Origin: Deuterostichococcus epilithicus
Lineage: Eukaryota; Chlorophyta; Trebouxiophyceae; Prasiolales; Stichococcaceae
Length of the DNA stretch: 64,000 bases
Assembly: GCA_033439295.1 (NCBI GenBank)
Contig: JAVTLE010000008.1
Location: forward strand, 558,001-622,000
Reading direction: 5' to 3'
In this document: in pieces, positions 59,341-64,000 of the stretch
Position numbering within the stretch: the first letter of the stretch is position 1
How the letters are laid out: each line of letters opens with the position of its first letter
Program-made: the position numbers and the translations under genes
The notes under the pieces: generated by a model
Database searches by the model: none
What the model was told of the DNA's origin: nothing
The model's input: only the letters and a program-made list of their open reading frames with translations

Positions 59341-60432
59341 TCTTATGTGTCGTTTCAGATGACCATTGTACAATGCAAGCTTAGTTGCTGTACTTGTCGG
59401 GGTTCCGAATTCAATACACGCAGTTTTCTAGTCTTCACTCTGACGACATTTGCCAAGGACGGATCCACAACGAAGCTGCCGCAAGCCAATCCGAGCCTCG
59501 ACCTAAGCGACTGATCGCTTCTGGATCCGAGGAGGGTTGTGTCTAGTTTCCAGCCTCGTACGCGGTCGTACGGCTTGTCGGCTCGCGGCTGTGTGCCAAG
59601 ACTGTGATCAGCCGTAATAAGCGATCCCGCAATACTGACCGTGCAGGCAAGGTAGTGGCAAGATGCTAACCTCTCAGCTTTACAGAGAGGCCGGGCTTGC
59701 CGGTCTCTTGAGGAACAGCGCGACAGGCCCTGCGGCCGGAACCCCCTTCATCCCCAGCCCACGGTGAGAAAACACTTAGATCGCACATTGGCAGGAAGAT
59801 CTCGGTGCTCGAAGCAGCCGAGGCAGAATCGCGACGGGAGTGCCGCTTCTGAAGCTGACTTCTGAATCTAGATCCCCCTTCGCGTCCAATAGGAGCAGCA
59901 AATTCTGAACTAGACTGCGGCATGGTCAAAAGGGTTTCAGGCAGTTGTGGCACATTAGCAGCGCCGGCCAGATGCAACTCGTATATCTTCCACACAATAA
60001 ACCCCTGCTGCGCGTAAATCATTCGTCGAGCCTGTAGATGCGGCCTTTAATGTACATTCGTCGCACGGCCATTGGCATAGCGCCGCGGTTGTGGAAATTT
60101 TCTCACATTTCAACTTCCGATGGGATTGAATCTGAAGTTCATATGGGCACGTAGAGTTTATTTAAAACTCATCCTTGCAGCTGCTCAACGCGCTCGCCGG
60201 ACGCTCCAGAGAGCTGCGAGCCCATGCTTGTGTTGTACCACGGCATGGGCGCCACCAATGCAAGATCTCAGATCTTGCACCTTCGTTCGAAATGGTGAAA
60301 GAGACTTGGCGGGGCGATTTGCGGCCCCACACATGCCCCAGAAAGCAGCAGGGGTGGTGGGGAAGAGGGGTGGGGATCTCCTCGCGTAGCCGCCTCTGCA
60401 TGTCCTCCTCCCTGCAGTCGGCCCCTGACGGC
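59341..60432. other. region upstream of the ADP/ATP carrier
   Basis: It contains no recognisable dynein or other exons. A 21-bp inverted repeat lies at 60259-60279. The carrier promoter and leader should lie here; an alternative upstream in-frame ATG (e.g. 60292) is possible for the carrier. Confidence 0.45.
60259..60279. promoter_or_regulatory. 10-bp inverted repeat upstream of the ADP/ATP carrier
   Basis: TGCAAGATCT and AGATCTTGCA face each other around one central C. The repeat lies about 150 bases before the chosen ATG of the carrier. It may be a protein-binding site or a hairpin in the leader; its role is unknown. Confidence 0.35.
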
Positions 60433-63400
60433 ATGCGCTGCTGGTCTTTGTGCAGCGAGGCGAGGCGGGCGCCCATCTTCGTGCCGGCGCCAAAGGAGAG
60501 CGCCCCAGCGGTGGAGAGCCCTTCCCTGGGCGGCAGCGAGAAGCAGGCCGGCGGCGCGCCGGCGGTGGACCCCTACAAGTGGCTCAAGGACTTTCTGGCG
60601 GGCGGCACCGCCGGCGCAGTGTCCAAAACTGTGGTCGCGCCCATCGAGCGCGTCAAGCTGCTGCTGCAGACGCAGGTGTGCGGAGCGCCGCTGCTCGCAT
60701 CTAAGATGTATCCACTGTCTCCGAGCATGCCGCTGGTCTCCGACCATGCCGCTGCACTGGGGCATGGCACTATGCTGTGCCTCAAGATCTATGCTTTGCC
60801 TCCGCAAGCTGAGGCTCATGAAGAGCGAAAGGCACTTCATGGCCTTGACGGTGGCTGAAGGGATCTCCCTGAGCTGCAGGACTCGAACCCGCGCATCAAG
60901 AGCGGCGAGATCCCGCCTTACACCGGCATCATCAACTGCTTCACCCGCGTGTCCGCTGAGCAGGGTGCGCACCTTTAGGGTTTGGGGGTTGGGAAATTTG
61001 TGTCTGTTGGCTTGGCAATGCCATTTTGGCTCGCTATGCTGCGGTGCCTCCCCTTTGCCCGTCAATCATTTGCCGCCGCCTGGCATTGCCGCGCCACGAC
61101 CGACTCCCCTGGCGCCCTGGCTGCAGGCACCATCTCGCTGTGGCGTGGAAACCTGGCGAACTGCATCCGCTACTTGTGCGCCCTCTGTTCGCTGCTGCCT
61201 GACCACCCACGATGCCTGCTCGCTCCTGAAAGGAGCCATTTGTGCATCGGTTCCAGTGCACGCACTTTAGACGGCCAGAAGTCATTGTTCAACAGCAATC
61301 CAACATGAACCCTTCCGCGGCATGTCCTGCATGCAGCCCGACACAGGCGTTCAACTTCGCGTTCAAGGACACCATTAAGGAGACGTTCCCCAAGTACAAC
61401 TCCAGCGTGAGTTGCTCCCAACACAAGAATGCCAGCCTGTTTGCCTCCTGGGTTTGAAACGCGGACATATATCACAACGGCTCGTGCCGCTGAGCTGCCG
61501 CTTTCGAAGCAACATGCGCACTGCATGGCAGCCACTGGCGCCTTTGCTCCTCCCTGTCCCGACTCTGTCCCTCCCTACTTCCTCACTGCCTCCGACTCAC
61601 ACCCTGCCTCCCACGCAAGCGAATGCCAACACGCCAGTTGCTGCGGGGGTGCAGACGGACTTTTGGAAGTTCTTCGCGGTGAATATGGCGTCAGGCGGCG
61701 CGGCAGGCGCCGGCTCCCTGCTGTTCGTGTACCCGCTGGACTTTGCGCGGACACGTCTCGCCGCCGACATCGGCAAGGACATGGCCAGCCGCGAGTTCAA
61801 GGGTGCGCCGCCACGAAATTCGATGCCACACAGTCCTCCACACTCCGATTTGCGCCGATGCTTATGCCGCAAGGGCTGTGGCAGCGCAACATGCACTCCG
61901 AATTGGTCTCTGCAATTGTTGCATTGTTAGCCAGCGCAACCGGGTGAGCCTGATGACGACAGCGTAATGCGGCAACCTCTCCTTTGCCCAGCAACTGTCA
62001 TCTCGCGACCTCGTGCATTGACGGCATACATGTGCAATTGGTGAGGCATGTTCGTTGGTGGGTCGCAGGGCTGTGGGACTGCCTGTCGAAGACATTCAAC
62101 CGCGGCGGCGTGTCGGCGCTGTACCAGGGCTTTGGCGTCAGCGTGCAGGCGAGCAGATGCTACACGGCTGTTCTGCGTGACTGCTCCAGTCCGGAAACCT
62201 GGGTCCAGGGGTCAGGCTGGAGCCGCTCTGCCCGTCTGCCCGGGCATCTGCCGGTGCATTGGGCAACGTCAGGACAGCTGAAGGACTGAAAGGCAACGCT
62301 GGTGAAACGGAGCGCTCAGCAGGCGGGCTGGCGCCGGTCATAGACTAAGCCACAGTCTGACGTTATCTTTTGTGTGGCAAACGAAGTGATGCACACAAGC
62401 CCTCTGCTTGAAGCGTCCACACATGTGCTCGCCGCAGGGCATCATTGTGTATCGGGGTGCCTACTTCGGCTTCTACGACACGGGCAAGGGCGTCATCTTC
62501 GAGGACGAGAAGAACGCCAACTTCGTCGCCAAGTGGGGCGTCGCGCAGGCCGCCACCGCCGCCGCCAACATGATCGCGTACCCCTTTGACACCGTTCGCA
62601 GGCGCCTCATGATGCAGGCGCGAGCTCGAACGCAGGTTTTCGGGCAGAAAGCACGCTGGTTTAGCATGACGTGTGCCGAGTCACGAGCCTTCTTGGGTCA
62701 TGCGCAGCAGTGCCGCAGCACCTGCGCGGCGCTCGTTGCAGCCTGGGCCTGGGTGTGTCGCCAGGCTTTTGGCAGCTGGCCAGCACTGCTGCCCTTACGG
62801 CTACTCCATGCCATTGCATGTCTGCCAGGACCAGCACACCGTCTGCGCAGCATGCCATGTGCAGAACAGCTATCACTCAGATAGAACAGCTATCACTCAG
62901 AAAGCACTCGGAAAGCAAAGAGCTGGGTGGTATTGTTCACCCTAGGAGTTGATTTCATGTACGCACGAATCGCAGGCGGGCGGCAAGGAGAAGTACTACA
63001 AGAACACGCTTGACGCGTGGCAGAAAATCATTCGTGACGAGGGCCGCAAGGTGAACCGTTTGCAGCGCCTTTTGCAGCTTGCCTGGCCTTTTCTTATGAC
63101 CGTGCACACTGTGTCTACAGCAACAAACTGATTCCTTTCAGTACTGAGGCACGAGGCACTGGCTGGCAATTCTCCTCGTGGGAAGACGGGTGTAATTGGC
63201 GCATTGACACAGTCCGTATTTGGCATGCAGGCATTCTTCAAGGGTGGCTGGTCAAACATCCTGCGGTCTACCGGTGGCGCCCTCGTCCTCGTCATGTGTA
63301 AGTCACCCTGCTTCGCTGCGTAGAACCTACTTGATCTGTGCCTTGCATTGCATTGGCCTGCCATCGTAAGCCTGCAGCCAGTGCGGCCACCTTGACTGTC

Positions 63401-63536
63401 TCAGTGAGTGTGAGTCCCCAAGCTGCTCCCTTGCGCACAGTCGTTGCTGCTTGCACTTGCTGCAGACGACGAGATCAAGAAGTACTCTGCGGTGGTGGCG
63501 GAGAAGGTGCCGGACGTGGTCCCGGGCTCCAAGTAA
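60433..63536 (+). CDS. mitochondrial ADP/ATP carrier (adenine nucleotide translocase)
   Basis: This SLC25-type carrier exchanges matrix ATP for cytosolic ADP across the inner mitochondrial membrane. Ten exons fit: 60433-60675, 60880-60964, 61127-61175, 61337-61406, 61655-61802, 62069-62148, 62438-62617, 62976-63050, 63231-63297, 63466-63536 (355 aa with this start). The three carrier repeats each show Px(D/E)xx(K/R): PIERVK, PLDFAR and [41 protein letters not shown] and the C-terminal LVMYDEIKK are specific to nucleotide translocases. The signature hexapeptide RRRMMM appears as RRRLMM (residues ~279-284). An N-terminal extension of ~45 residues before [14 protein letters not shown] resembles the presequences of plant carriers; the start codon is provisional. 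The introns after exons 6 and 7 begin with GC. Confidence 0.95.
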
Positions 63537-64000
63537 GTGCTCCAGACGGATATGATCCGTGCTGGACGCCAAGGGGGACAGGAATTGGGCTTCTTGCATG
63601 TGAGCGGCGATGTGGGGAGGGAAACACACAGCATGATTGTGCTGCGCCCGCGCCATGTTTCCGCCACAGTGTTTAGTAGGGTCTAGCTGGGCAGTCGATT
63701 TCGTATTACATTCTTTGCTCTCTAGAGCTAGTCCACATGCTTGCAGAGAGATGATTGACATGGCTCTGAACGTCTCGTTGCAAGCATGTGGCCGTTGCAC
63801 ACGCTCATGCGCTCACACTAGAACGAACAGGATCTATAGGTACACGCAGATGATACAAGAAATGATATTGTACAAAAATCTACCCAAATGCAAGAGGAAG
63901 ATCAAGCCCAACCGAGGTCTTCTTCCCCATTTCTTGCGTGGGCATTGCTGTTCCCCGCCATTTGTTCAAAAGATCAGTCAGCCCCTGCCGCCTGCATCCA
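63537..64000. other. 3' flank of the ADP/ATP carrier
   Basis: This is likely 3' UTR and intergenic DNA. No further exon, RN gene or repeat is supported before the window ends. Confidence 0.5.

Noticed and set aside
59666-60022. A 118-codon open frame on - between the dynein relic and the carrier
   Set aside because: It is mixed-composition sequence without a domain, splice partner or conserved motif.

Overview
This window looks like nuclear DNA of a chlorophyte green alga, most likely a trebouxiophyte-type lineage. The class is inferred, not shown. It is GC-rich. Its genes are split into many short exons with introns of roughly 80-900 bases. Both strands are used about equally, and no operons, Shine-Dalgarno sites, CRISPR arrays or phage genes are visible. 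The host proteins are eukaryotic, and several resemble plant versions: exportin-2, UBLCP1-type phosphatase, ADP/ATP carrier and tropinone-reductase-like SDR. A striking property is the splice signals: at least 11 of about 80 resolved introns begin with GC rather than GT, always after an exon ending in AG.

Layout. 1-4464: the 3' part of a Ty3/gypsy chromovirus on the + strand, with its 3' LTR. 4545-6615: a second, short member of the same family on the - strand, with two nearly identical LTRs around only the last part of a body. 6622-9000: mostly unresolved, with one weak candidate gene on +. 9013-13471: an unrecognised Ala/Pro-rich protein gene on -. 14889-21884: exportin-2 (CSE1/CAS) on -, 18 exons, 973 aa. 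22736-26369: a multi-pass membrane protein gene on +, divergent from CSE1. 27244-40075: one very large gene on -, 27 exons and 1843 aa, with a long coiled-coil region followed by a C-terminal TKL-type protein kinase. 41077-43791: a second multi-pass membrane protein on -, paralogous to the first, with shared intron positions and phases. 44061-45702: SDR of the tropinone-reductase type on -, 8 exons, 264 aa. 46862-49872: a GT15 (KRE2/MNT1) alpha-1,2-mannosyltransferase on +, 9 exons, 423 aa. 50592-53469: UBLCP1, the ubiquitin-like-domain CTD/proteasome phosphatase, on -. About 54.8-59.34 kb: a decayed stretch resembling the stem/linker of a dynein heavy chain on +. 60433-63536: a mitochondrial ADP/ATP carrier on +, 10 exons, 355 aa.

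How the genes fit together. They are ordinary neighbours rather than a pathway cluster. CSE1 recycles importin-alpha; UBLCP1 is nuclear; the GT15 enzyme acts in the Golgi; the ADP/ATP carrier sits in the mitochondrial inner membrane. The most unusual material is the pair of unnamed paralogous membrane proteins, the giant coiled-coil kinase, the dynein relic and the density of GC-AG introns. Exon models were read by eye: for CSE1, the kinase, SDR, GT15 and the carrier, every junction keeps phase and the summed length is a multiple of three.
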